Shown in pieces: positions 24,657 through 37,018 of a stretch of 64,000 bases of DNA. Made by a program: the position numbers and the translations under genes. A model generated the notes under the pieces. That model was not told where the DNA came from. It saw only the letters and a program-made list of their open reading frames with translations, and searched no databases. This stretch comes from Brasenia schreberi (Eukaryota > Streptophyta > Magnoliopsida > Nymphaeales > Cabombaceae): NCBI GenBank assembly GCA_036023115.1, contig JAYKKT010000046.1, forward strand, positions 5,917,001 to 5,981,000, given 5' to 3'. Numbering within the stretch: position 1 is the first letter of the stretch; every line of letters starts with the position of its first letter.

Positions 24657-27600
24657 CTAAGCCACTTTCTGCAGTAGAATGTCATCGATGAGCCTGTTGA
24701 GATCAGAGTGAGAAGAACCACCTGGAGCAATTGCCTTTTCTGAAGCTTCTTTCCACTCTCTGGCTCTTCTCCTCGCCTCATTTCCTTTCTCTCCTTCCAA
24801 CATTTCCCTCACCTGAGTCTCAATTTGATCCCTCTGCGCATTGCTATTAATCTCCATGCCTATGCCCCAATCCTGGCATACATACCTGGAATTCACCCAA
24901 AGACTTGCGTAAGCCACAAAAAGAAGTTGATGGTAGTGACCCCTTTTTTGTGGTTATTAGTCTTTGTATTTAAACGAGTGTGGCATTACAATATCTGTGA
25001 CCCCCAGTCATATGTCGCTAAAATAATGACCAGTTGCCACCGGAAGTGTTCTTTTAAAGTTTGAGTTAGTGCTGGGCGAGGCACGGATTCTCTTGGAGTT
25101 TAACATCAGGTTATTTTAATCAGCTTATTTTAGTTCCTAAAAAGGCAATTTCTGCAAGTTATCAATAAAAAATAACATAAGAAACAAAACTATACCGGCA
25201 GTTCGTCATTTGTTCTGCAAAGAATGGCCAACACAACATGGGCACGCCACCGCAGATGCTCTCTAGCGTAGAATTCCAACCACTATGAGTGAGGAACAAA
25301 CCCACTGAAGGATGGTTCAGGACCTCTTGCTGCGGGCACCAAGTAGCCAGCAACCCTCTCTTTCTCGTCTCCAAAATGAACTCCTTCGGCACCATGGTCG
25401 CCTCGCCTTTGATGAGGTCCGGCCTAATCACCCAGAGAAAAGGGTGCTTACTGTTAGCTAGGCCCCATGCAAACTCCTCGATTTGTTGGGGGGTCATTAC
25501 AGTAACGCTTCCAAAGTTAACATAGACGACAGACCCTTCCTCTTGCCCGTTCAGCCAGTCAATACAAGACTCTTCTTCTGGCCAAAGGCTCGAGTTGATG
25601 GCAGTGAGGTCGTTCATGGCCACGCTTTGGCTGAGCGTGAGCAAGGGGCCGACGGCGAAGAGATGTGAGAACCGGTAGCGCATGGCGTCAACAACTGGGT
25701 GCTCTAGCTCATCGAAGGTGTTCAGGATCAGGGCGGAGCAGTTGACATTGGCCTGCAATACGTTCTTACAGAAATTGAGCATAACATCGTCCCCGTCGAG
25801 GGTCCGAATGAAGCTCGGAAGATACTTTAGTTCAATATCCGGCATTCCTGTGATCCAATTGATCTTGGTCTCCATGTACCCGTTTGTTAGCTGACTCTCC
25901 TCTGTGTTCAAATCCAGAATCTCAAATTAGAGTTTACCTGATGGGAAGATATAAACTGAAAGGTCGGCACCAGTATCTCGGTTATTCTAGTGTCAAAAAT
26001 ATAGAAATTTAGACCTAAGATTAATTCTAGCTAGTTGTCAAACAAAAGTCCCAAGTTATCAGAATCATCCAAAAACCCTTCAAAATGATCTAGAAAATCT
26101 TAGGCTCTCGGCAAGTCTTCGGCATCAATAAGATTAACAAGGTCTCATATAGTATCCATTTTGTGTAAGCGTGAGAAACAGTGAGCAAGGTGAGGAGTAG
26201 TATGGAGTGTGCAAATAATTAAGTGTAATCTATTAAGTTCTCCTGTGCATGCTCTCCTGTTAGCAAAAGGAAGAAAATTGCATTCAACTTCGTCTTTCTC
26301 AACACCAACTTCCACATTTAAGACAAAGTTGTATAAGGAATATGTCTGAGACAAGATCACCGTTGATTAAAAGCTTTTGGCATATCATTTCCAGACAAGG
26401 GGAATTTGCTATTTACGCCCCTGCCGCTGATACTTTCCGTTCATGCAGTCGCGTGGTTTGGGGACTCTACCATTGTTAGTAAGAAAAAACTTTTTATTGC
26501 TGCTCTTCTTTCCATTGTTGGTGATAGTTCATAACCAACTTCCAAACTTTGACCTTTCGTGTCTGCTATGCCATCTATCAAGTCGGAAAGGCATGGCAAA
26601 GGCAGTCAGTTATGGACCTATGGTGATAGTGACAGTACGGATAAGTGGTAACAGATAGAGGTGATAGGCGTCATGCTACCTAGCAGCTAGTGGTGGTGGT
26701 CGTCAAAACTAATGCAATGAAAACGAAAACGAAAACTTCAGCTTGCTTCTTGATTTTATACAACAATACTAGATGGGATCGGCTATAACTCGATCTTGTG
26801 CTAGGCTAGCTAACAGTCGTCAAAACTAATGCAATTAAAACCAAAGCTCGATCTTTATGGTTTTCTTCCCTTCTTTTTTTTTATTTGTATAACTTAAAAA
26901 GTTTATTCAATTATTTATTTCAAAAGATTAATAATGTATACTCAACAAAGTAGTGAGACATGAACGATAGCCAAAAATAACCTTGTTATGAAGACAACAA
27001 AAGGATGAACAGTACAGGAAGGGCTTAGTGATTTGTAAATAGTATCCACTTTCGTGGAAAGTATTAATGAAACAATATGGGAGACCAAAGAGCATACGTT
27101 AACATCACAAACAGCCCAGCAAAAGAACATTAATAAAAGGAGGAAAGTTACAAGGTCAATGACTTACCCTTGAGTGGTGTATATCCTTTCTCTATGAGAT
27201 CTGGGTAGTGAAAGTAAGACCAAAATCCACAGGCACTAAGGGTAGCTAAATAGACCAGAGGTACGCCAAGCTGCTCGGCAGTTTGGTAGGTGAAAGGCAT
27301 GGCGGCATCAGCAACTATACAAGTAACAGGTGGGTTTTGATCAGGAAACTGATTGAGCTTCTCAACAAGATCCTGGAAAGGCTGGAGCAACTTGTGCTTC
27401 CAGATGGAGTCGCAGAGTGCCGAGATGTCCTGGGTTCGGTCAGGCTCCGACGGCGGTAAGCCATCGGGGATGGACTTGAAAGTGAAGCCTTTGGACCCTC
27501 GGACTGCATCCGGACCCCTCGACCGGATGAGGCGTTGGTGGTTGTAGTCTGTGTTGATAAAGGTTATGTGAAAACCTTTCCAGTGGAGAAGTTTTGCAAG

Positions 27601-27693
27601 CTGAATCATGGGTGTGATGTGCCCTTGAGCAGGGTATGGGATGCACACTGCATGAGGTTTCTTGCTTTTCTGTTTCGCCTCTGAATCTACCAT
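24657..27693 (-). CDS. UGT85A-like: UGT85-type UDP-glucosyltransferase, copy A (complete, 3 exons)
   Basis: Exons (minus): 27693-27168, 25901-25196, 24885-24657, joining to 486 aa with GT-AG borders. Family-1 glycosyltransferase that transfers glucose from UDP-glucose to a small acceptor in the cytosol; UGT85 members use cyanohydrins, terpenoid or phenolic alcohols, or cytokinins, and the acceptor here cannot be read from sequence. Visible: catalytic His25 in PYPAQGHITP, probable partner Asp129 in CIVADAAMPF, UGT85-type ITGMPDIELKYLPSFIRT, EEGSVVYVNFGSVTVM, and the 44-residue PSPG box at residues 363-406 (starts WCPQQEVL, HSGWNSTLES, ends FFAEQ; the last Gln fits UDP-glucose). Intron 1 (25,902-27,167) follows TPLK, the standard UGT85 position. 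Intron 2 (24,886-25,195) interrupts Arg411 just after the PSPG box, which is uncommon. Intron 1 contains a small RTE-tail scrap near 26,757. Paralogue: 47,506-50,488. Confidence 0.92.
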
Positions 27694-28566
27694 TTTTCTG
27701 CGTGACTAAACAATCAAAAATCAGAAGAAAGTCCCTGCAAGGTGATTGGCGTGTATCATATGCCAAGGGTCACGAGTAGTCAGTCCTTCATGGATAATGG
27801 CATTAGCGAGGACGCGAGAGGTAACACCTTATTTACAGAAAACTCGGGGTGATAATTAAATGCAGTGACAGTCTGCCATCACTTGGTGGGGCACTAATTA
27901 AAGCTTTGCTACACTTTGAGCTGTATAGGTTCTTCGTTTTGTTTTTCTAAGAGAAAACCGAAGCTTCATTTATTTTAGATCACCACTAAGCTTAAAAAAG
28001 AGTGCCTTTCAGGATTCCTTACATGGATTCTCATTTATTTATTTTTTTACAAGAAGAGGCCAAGGTCTAACACATGAGAATCCTACTCTCCATCTAAAAC
28101 GCCATACCGTTGAGCTAACATTCTGACAATTAGAATCTCTATCTGTGCCGATTGATTAATTATTCATGGGAAAACCTGACGGTCACCCCTCTGTCTGTTT
28201 CTCTTCTTCCAAAGTTTATTTTTTGTTTTTACAAAAGGCCGAAGCCTAACGTAGTGTGCATACCTGGCTTTTGGCCTTTCCATTAAACCAAAAGAAAGTA
28301 ATGTTGGTTTTGAAACGTTCATTGAATTGCTAATCACCAGTCTGGCAGAAGCCATCTTCGCGCAGTTTAGACACGAGGCGATCTCTTACATTTGTATTTG
28401 TTTATTACACTGATTCTTTTGTTGTGGTTTCAAAGGAAAGATGACGCGTGACCGATCGATGAACTGTATGCAGTTTGGAAAGGGGATCCAAGATCTTGCT
28501 TCTCGCCCCAGAATCAACGTGATGCATCCAGCTATGTATCAATCAAGCGGTTTATCCTTCTAAGCA
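27694..28566 (-). promoter_or_regulatory. Upstream region of UGT copy A
   Basis: Shared with copy B (50,489-51,316). A palindromic ACGCGT lies at 28,444-28,449 (B: 51,210-51,215), fitting the CGCG-box bound by CAMTA factors. A TATA-like GTAAATAAGG is on the minus strand near 27,830. The region also contains two SINE-like fragments (28,034-28,130 and 28,212-28,290). Copy A has a roughly 25-bp segment close to the start codon (about 27,718-27,742) that copy B lacks. Function is inferred only. Confidence 0.3.
28034..28130 (-). repeat. tRNA-derived SINE-like element, copy A
   Basis: On the minus strand: TTAGCTCAACGG (box A-like), then GTAGGATTCTCATGTG (box B-like; GTTCGATTCTC in the B paralogue at 50,826-50,890), then GTTAGACCTTGG and TTGTAAAAAAAT. 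The order polymerase III promoter, shared 3' signature and terminal homopolymer is typical of a SINE. Related copies are at 35,290 and 58,384; a truncated copy is at 28,212-28,290. Confidence 0.55.
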
Positions 28567-30135
28567 ATGGCGGATGTACATAGAGGGGTCGTTGGCAACC
28601 GCCCGCGGGAAATTTTACTGTAAAATCTACCATGCCTCTCTTCGCCTAACATGATGAAATACATGTTTCACCCCTCTCGCCAACACTATTTTCTAGATCC
28701 ACTACACTACTGCTTCTAAGCAATCCATGCCCACAAACGTTGAAGTGTTACAAACGTCAATATTTTCATCGAATACTCTTGATAACTTGATTTTGTTTAA
28801 TTCAACTTTCCATCACTACTACAGATCAGTATATTTTCGGCGTCTCAAAATCCACTATTTTTTATGACTCAGACCACGGAAGAAGCCATTTCCAACGATA
28901 TGATGATCATAAATTACTAAAGATCCGAGAAAAATCCATCAAAAAAACAAAATAACCCTCGAAAATACTTTAGAAACCGTAAGAAATAACCAATCCAAAA
29001 CCATTGAAAATGTATACCATCAAACCACCGGAAAAGATTTTTCAAAATGTTCTCAAAAAATGTCAACCATGAAAAAAAGCTCGTAAAACCCATCATTTAT
29101 ATCCTATTGTCCAACGATTGGAACGCCAAAAATACAATTCCACATGTTGTCACGAAAATTCATTTGCGAGAGTTAAACCACTGAATTAATGAAAAACCAT
29201 AAAAAATAATCTACCACTTATATTTGGTGGTTTTTATATATCAAACAATTCGAATTTTCACATAGATTTAGGAATAAAATTTCATCACAAACACTATACA
29301 TCACAAAATCACCATAATACAATTTATTTTGCAGATTTTTATGTATCCAAATAAAACCAAGATCAATGTCCAATGTTCCAAACTTTTAAAGTGACTACAT
29401 AAACATAACCAAGATCAATGAAGCTAGTGTGTAGGAGGTCGCAACCGTTCTCTCTCTTCTAATATTTTTTGTATTATGTGATTCTTATAATATAACAATA
29501 AAACATGATATGTAATGAAGATATAATTAATAACCACCATTATTAAAGTAACATATAATAAAAAATTCTAAAACTATATGTTAAACAATATTCTCACAAC
29601 AATCGTTATTAAAAATTTGAAGCAATAAAACAACTAACTATTCTCGTATAGACCACTATATTAAATGTCACATATACAAAAGATTACATATAGTTTCAAA
29701 GTGTGAAATAATGAAGGATCATTATAAGTATAGATGATTACCTGCATGACCACTGTTGTGCTGAATTAAAGGGTCTTAATTCTAAGTTACAAAATATATG
29801 ATGTATCTTCATGAACTAAAACATAAATTTATCATGATTTAATACGTTATATTTTATGTTATAATAAAGAGCAACATACATAATGTACAAATATATTTAT
29901 TGTAGTATAAGAGACTTACTTAAGTATTCATTCTATTTACTATACTATCAAGTTTGTGAGACAAATTATCAAAATCACCCTCTAATTATGTCACTCAATT
30001 TTGTACAAATGAAGTTGAGGCATGTTGATCCCCAATATGCTTGAAACTCTCTTTTCTTGTCCTACTCGGTACTTCAGACCCTATTCTCCTCTCGTATCCT
30101 CCATGGTACTTCTCACATATATGATACATAGATAG

Positions 30136-30495
30136 ATATGGCCGGTTCAAACTGGAGCCAAATCGGTTTCGAAACCATAACCGGATCCGGGAACCCCCAG
30201 TTCGGTTAAGATAGTTTTTAAGAACCAGCTCGGAATAGAACCAGAACTGGCAATTTTAAACTGGCTATTAATAATACATATTATGATTATATTTACATAA
30301 GTTGAGGCATGGCCCAACGGTACATAGTCATTGGGCTAGGCAGGGGTTTGACTCTTGTGGGAGTCAGCTGCTGCCTTTATTAAAAAAATTAACGGTTTTG
30401 GGCTGGTTCCGAAACTAGAACCGGAACCGCCCTTGAGGCGGTTTGATTCTGGTTCTATGTTTAAGGTAACCCGGAACCGGACAAGTCTATCCATA
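30136..30495. mobile_element. AACCGG-type (hAT-like) element with nested SINE
   Basis: The left edge (ATGGCCGGTTCAAACTGG) and the reverse complement of the right edge (ATAGACTTGTCCGGTTCCGG) form an imperfect terminal inverted repeat. The interior is full of CCGG/GGTTC motifs. At about 30,300-30,398 a plus-strand SINE-like sequence (TGGCCCAACGGTACA, GGTTTGACTC, then TTAAAAAAATT) interrupts it. Family assignment to hAT is by general resemblance only. Confidence 0.45.
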
Positions 30496-32661
30496 GATAC
30501 ATGCAAAAATATTTAGATATTGCATGAATATAAACTTATGATTCTTTTAGTGATAGAACAATCACTTTATGAAATCTCTTTAGTAAAAAACCTTACACGC
30601 TGATAAAATTGCTGAAAGTGTGATGCTTCAAACTCGACGTTCCTCATGAATCAAAAGAATATGAGATATTTTCAGAGTTTATATATGTTTTTTATGTTCT
30701 AATTACACAAACAATTCAATTCTTGAAGTTAATTGGTGACCATCATGTCATATCAAAGTCTACACGTTAACATTTATCTGCTCAAAACTTTTACCAATAT
30801 TTATGACTTTTTTAAACATCATTTTGTATAGTTATTAATAATTGCTTTGGGAACCTCTCTTCACAAAGAGCAGCAAAAAGGTTTAAGCTATGGCCTAAAG
30901 GCTCAACGGCAGGCAGGAAGAGTATTCAATATATTGAGTGCAATTAGGGATGTTTTTTCCGTGTATGCAACGCACAATGTTGTGGTGGAGATTGAGGCCT
31001 CTATCCCGTCTACTCCTGCGAAGCCGAAATTCGGTTTCAGAGAATGTTTTCATCACTCGCGAGAAACCACAGTAGTTAATTGCGATTGCTAACATGTTTG
31101 TGGCCATCCATGTAATGTGAAGTTATCAGCAAGTTTTCTTTGCATTCTAATCAAAATATAGTGTACTTATCAGCAGAATTAGTTTTGTTGAGGATTAATC
31201 TATGGTTTAAACATGTATTTGGTTTCTTCATTATGGAATTAGATCGAAGCTATGAGGGTCTTTGTCAAGATTGAGAGAATATTGGTGGAGAAACTTCGTC
31301 TGTGAGATACCATCTTCCTTTGATATGAAATATGCGATTTGTACTTTGGTAAGTTATTGATTCCTCAATTGGTCTTTTGATGGAGTGTTATGATTCAAGT
31401 GGAGACTCACTAGATCATCGAAACTTCTTTTGATTGAGTGTTCGTGTTTTGACATGTAAAAGCAAGACACACAATAAGATAAGATACGATATGATGTACG
31501 CGAGAGAAAGTACTAGAGATTTGATTCACCGTCCGCATTGTTCTTGTAGTCGTCAACCCTCCAGTCACTAGAAAATTTAGAGAAAGAGGGGGGTTAGGGA
31601 TTCGACTTTTTCATTTAGATTTTGGAATTTGTTAAAACGGTTTGGGTACGGGTCGTTCTGGTCCATTTTATAAACTAAAAAAGGATAACTGCTAAAACCT
31701 TTCAGAAGCAGCAGGAAAGTCATCTACAGCTGCTACTTGCATCTGATAAAAGGTCAAATTTATCAGATCTGCCTGTGCCCAGCAACTATAAGTTATATAT
31801 TTATTTTATATTATATGTGTGTTGGCGAAGAGCTTTGTCCCCTTTATTTACCAAAATTAATACGTGCACACACTTTTTACAGTCTACATATCTTTTTTTT
31901 TACTATGATTGATTTTATGTGTGCTAAAATATAAAAATTACCTTAATATTCTTAACCATTTGAAACTCTCACTTATGGTTCTCACCTTACTATCGATCAT
32001 TCCACATCATTATTTCGGTGAGCCACGACTTAAATCTCGATTCACTGCACGATACAAAACTATCCACCATTCCATGGTACTTCAAATTTGATTGGAAAAA
32101 AGGAAAATAAGAAAATAAGGTAAAAAAAGAAGAGAAAAATATAGAGTGGGGTTGATTCAAAGAGAGTTTCATCGTATATTTTTTATCGTTTAGTTGATTT
32201 ATTGACTTTTTTTTTAGTCAGAATCAAAACGAAAAAACAACGTATAGAGACGTACCTCAATCGTGTCTATATGTTGGTAGGACCCTTGGCTCAGCCATGT
32301 TCTCTATTGGTAGGGAATGCAACTTAGGCTTGTTTTGATCGAATCACGTCTCTTCTTGTTTCATGTGATGTTCATAAAAATATACTAATATATTTCTTGA
32401 TTTTCTTTTTTTTTTTATTCTTGTTCTTATTTTAATTTTTCTTGTTATTGATTTTGTTTTTTGGTTTCATTTTTCTTATTCTTGATTTTTTTCTTCTTTG
32501 TATGAGATTCATGAGAATATACATTGTTCAACCTTAAAGAAGACAAAAATAATAAAAACGAATGAAATGCCAATAATCAAAGTAAAAAGATATGACAAGA
32601 GAGATCCTTCTTAGAATTGAGTGAGAGATGAAGGAGAAGGTGAATCGGTTTTACATTCATG

Positions 32662-32962
32662 GTTTTAGACTGTAAGTCGGCACCAAGCAGTTTCAAACCG
32701 TCTGTTTCGGTCTGAAACCAGGAACCACAACTGAATCGACTCCGAGCTAGTTTGGATTACGGTTTTAGAACCGTCGGTTTTAATTGAGTTTGAAACTGCT
32801 TGGAACTGATACTTTTATTAAAACAATTGAAAAATATAAGAAAAATCTTTACAAAATACTGAAACCGAACAGGTAGTCATGATTCTAGTTCTGGTTTTAC
32901 CCCTTCTAAGTTCAACTGATTTCTAGTCCGGTTCGGTTCTGATTGAAACCGATCATGCCTAC
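32662..32962. repeat. AACCGG-type repeat
   Basis: Dense ACCG/GGTTC motifs; the right end GAAACCGATCATGCCT matches the terminus GAACCGGTCATGCCT at about 58,024-58,038. It resembles a non-autonomous DNA transposon family present several times in this window. Confidence 0.45.
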
Positions 32963-33344
32963 TATTACCTACCTTCATTTCTCTCGGAACTTATTCTGAT
33001 TTTATCTAACATAAGTTCAATCTTGTGCTATGTATAGAAAAGGAAAGCACACGACGCACGGAAAGATAGACTTTGGAGGTTTTGGTGAAGAACCATCGAT
33101 CTTAGTGACTCTTGATGTTGTTGACTCATGTCCGATCATTATTTTTTAGAAATTAATAAGATTTTATTTTATATTTTTTAAAAAACTCTTAATTTTTTTA
33201 AAAAATTATATTCATAATATGGTAAAACAATTAGTAAGCATGAGACATATCCCATTTTCACTGTGTTAATGTGTACCAATGGACATGATACAGTAGCAGA
33301 GAGAGAGAGGGGGGGGAGAGGTACACTACCAACTCATTTGGTAA

Positions 33345-33615
33345 CAAGTGGTTCCAACCGAGGCAAGAACCGGTTGAATATAGAATCAGACTCGAAACTA
33401 AGGACCACCTGGTTTGGTTTCAGTTTTACGTTTTACAAACCATCCACTATGATATTTTTCAAAAAAACATAAATTTAAATTTTTAATAAAATTACCGTTT
33501 AGAACCAGCACCTACCAACCTGGTTTGGTTTCGTACTCCAATCGGAGCAGTCTCAAGCCAATTCGATTGTGGTTTCAGGTTTTAAGTTAAACGGAACTGA
33601 CTGAACCGGCACCAA
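33345..33615. repeat. AACCGG-type repeat
   Basis: Another member of the same repeat group (AAGAACCGGTTG, CTGGTTTGGTTTC twice, AACTGACTGAACCGGCACC). It lies at the right border of the copy-A-specific stretch. Confidence 0.45.
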
Positions 33616-33720
33616 TATGTCGGTGTCACGGACTGCTTAAATTTATTTTATGATCTTAATTTTGAAGAGATGCTCCATTATTCGATCATACAATTTTTAT
33701 GTATTTCTATATGCACAATA

Positions 33721-33903
33721 ACTCCACTCATGTAAGAGATCATCCTTGTATGGCCGGTTCGAACCCCGAATAAAGAAAGAGGGTTGTATTAGGCTTTCGA
33801 CAACGTATAAAACTTTATTGAACTTATCATGAATTCTTAAAAAAAATAAAGAATCCATATAACCGACCTCATCTAATAATGGAAAAGGCTTAATTGTTGT
33901 TTA
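33721..33903 (+). mobile_element. Miniature RTE derivative, copy A
   Basis: Starts ACTCCACTCATGTAAG, matching the 5' terminus of the full-length RTE (ACTCCGCCCATGTAAG at 13,072, minus). It keeps about 100 nt of 5' leader (GAATAAAGAAAGAGGGTTGT), then jumps to the final 3' segment (AAAGAATCCATATAACC, GGAAAAGGCTTAATTGTTG). Flanks CTATATGCACAATA (33,707) and CTATGTACACGGTGA (33,908) are a diverged target duplication, clearer in copy B. Present at the same site in B (51,427-51,605), so it inserted before the segmental duplication. Confidence 0.8.
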
Positions 33904-34755
33904 TTGTCTATGTACACGGTGAATGTGATGATATAATTTTAAGTTAACCTCTTTACGACTTTTGGGCCCAGAACCCACCGTGGTGGGTGAGCCATGCCCT
34001 AGTGCATGTTTCCACAGGCGGAGCAGGTTCGTGCAAGGGACGGAATCAAGTTCCGATCTGGTCTGAAAGAACAAGAAGGCGCAGTCTCAGTGGTAATCCA
34101 TTAACCAACCGTGAAGTCCTCGTTTGGGCATCATGTTTTAAATTTTTACTAATAATCTTTTTAAATCTATTTATCAATCTTTTTTAAATTTTCGGACTTC
34201 CTTTGCTACTCTTTTCAATCTCTATTTCGATGTCAAGATAAGTATCATAAAAAGTCGATAAAAAATAAAGTTCGTTAGGACGAATATTTTTATGAGTGAA
34301 GAAATGATATTGTTGCTTACTTTTTGTTTGAAGGTAACGAGGACGAGGCTCTAATACCAGTATTGGAATTATTGTAATGGTTTTATCGGAAATTTTACAA
34401 TGTATTGAAGATTTAGAGGAGAAGACACATAAATGAGGTATTTGGTTTTTCGGGTTTATATTTTTATTAATTTTATTCAATGTATTTGATTCTTTGCACT
34501 GCTCTATAAGCGTCTAGCTCCTCTTATCAAATATCAAGACCGATTGTTACATAACATATTCGTAATAGTCTTTTGTGGATTATAGATTTGTTCTGTAATA
34601 GCTTCTGAGAAATAGTTAGATGATTGAGGTAGCTGTTTTCATGAGTAAAACTGTGAAGAATGACCACTTTATCGGTTTAACCCTAATTCAGTACGAAGGC
34701 GGAGAGGCCTCTCGATTGCCTCGCGTTCGCGCCGAAGCGATGGATGCAAAGCAAG

Positions 34756-35226
34756 TCATGTTTCCCTCTCTTGGGGGTGTCCGGGAATCCAGTAATGCAT
34801 CCGGGTTTTGCAGGGGAAACCGACGGTAATCGCCCTCATTCCCGCCCGCGGATAGGCGTACCGATAGCATCTGTCCCTTGAGGCAGCAGCATCCGCTGCT
34901 ACGTCTTGGACCCATTTCGGTTTCAACTGAAAGATGAGTGAATTCGAAAGAAATGAAGCATTAGGAAGGGAGGGTAGTCCCGTTTCTGTAAAGATGAAGA
35001 TCATGATAATCTCTAAAACGTCGAGTGAGGTCGAAGTTGATCGCCAAATTGAATCCGTCGACTTCCGGAGAGCCGAAAACCACCCCATGTTGCGATGAGT
35101 TGCAGCAGACGTTTCTACGTGTGTGAAATCAAGGCTTATTTTCCGTTGTTTGCGGCCAACGGATTTAAATGCAGAAGCAGTGGAGATCCCCGAGTTTCGC
35201 TGGAATCCAATGACAGAGAATGCCAT
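34756..35226 (-). CDS. Unassigned 156-aa open frame
   Basis: This frame lies in a locally GC-richer stretch (34,680-35,230) that stands out from AT-rich surroundings. The N-terminus (MAFSVIGFQRNSG, then Ser/Thr/Arg-rich residues with few acidic ones) could be an organelle transit peptide, but that is weak evidence. There is a Trp/Ser-rich middle and a hydrophobic stretch (VLEIIMIFIF) at about residues 69-78. I recognise no domain. It could be a gene fragment, a first exon or chance. The stretch has no counterpart in copy B. Confidence 0.25.
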   Translation of the reverse strand: MAFSVIGFQRNSGISTASAFKSVGRKQRKISLDFTHVETSAATHRNMGWFSALRKSTDSIWRSTSTSLDVLEIIMIFIFTETGLPSLPNASFLSNSLIFQLKPKWVQDVAADAAASRDRCYRYAYPRAGMRAITVGFPCKTRMHYWIPGHPQERET

Positions 35227-35289
35227 TTATAATAAAGTCCGATGGCCAAATTGACGGCTTAATTTAACTGTTTTTTTTTTTTGAAGGAT

Positions 35290-35412
35290 GGCAGAAGATG
35301 AACTTTCTTTTTGTTACAATGGAAGGCAGAAGCCTAACACAGGCAAGCACCTCCCTGAGAATCGAACTCGCCTCCACCTGCGAGTGGGCATCTGAGAGCC
35401 CCACCATGAGCT
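35290..35412 (-). repeat. tRNA-derived SINE-like element
   Basis: On the minus strand: CAGCTCATGGTGGGGCTCTC (box A-like), GGCGAGTTCGATTCTC (box B GTTCGATTC), then TGTTAGGCTTCTGCCTTCC and TTGTAACAAAAAG. Same 3' signature as the copies at 28,034 and 58,384. A run of T at 35,271-35,282 lies beside it. Confidence 0.55.
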
Positions 35413-36573
<1,161 letters not shown>

Positions 36574-37018
36574 AGGGGAAGAAAGAGAAGCAGACGTTAT
36601 AAGAGACCATGTATCTCTCTGGTTGTTGGCATATTTGGAGTCGGGTAAGAAAAAGGCTCGAAATGGAGTTGGTATTATTATAACGTTTTAGGCTTCAACA
36701 AGTCACATACACATACACATGTAACCAAAAAACTATATATACATATATCCACGTATATATACTACATATACACACGTATATGTAATATATATGTGTAATA
36801 GAAATAACTATACATATATATTACATATATATACATACATATATATATGAGCTATATATACTACATATATATACATGTAAATATGTAATTAGAAAACTAT
36901 ATGATATATATGTGTATATACATACACATATATATGGGCAAGGGTAAGGCAGGCCAGCACTCTAAGAGGCCCCATATAAAATATGACCCAGCCTGACTCA
37001 ACCCATATTTTTCTCTTA

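Larger units (their letters stand above)
28567..33619. other. Copy-A-specific 5-kb stretch (absent from copy B)
   Basis: In copy B, CCTTCT (51,316) is followed within about 15 nt by TGTCACGGACTGC (51,331); in A the same flanks are 5 kb apart (28,566 and 33,620). The stretch is AT-rich and made of repeats: a CACTACTACAGAT sequence at 28,814 that resembles a CACTA-transposon terminus (no matching end found), several AACCGG-rich elements (separate entries) and a SINE-like copy. Small open frames such as 30,847-31,092 and 31,737-31,934 show no recognisable domain. I see no host gene. Confidence 0.65.

Noticed and set aside
26443..26658. Plus-strand open frame in UGT intron 1, similar to one at 49,235-49,456
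   Set aside because: The similarity reflects the recent duplication only. The frame lies in an intron, has no recognisable domain, and its end differs between copies.
27315..27766. Additional frames overlapping UGT exon 1 (also 50,110-50,441)
   Set aside because: Alternative frames of a clear UGT exon; the UGT frame carries all family motifs.
28814..29432. Possible CACTA transposon (CACTACTACAGAT at 28,814)
   Set aside because: No matching TAGTG terminus with inverted repeat and no 3-bp target duplication could be found; kept only as a note.
33721..33770. GGTTCGAACCCC at 33,756 as a tRNA T arm
   Set aside because: No acceptor or anticodon arm; the sequence is the RTE 5' leader (GGTCCCAAGCCC) with substitutions.
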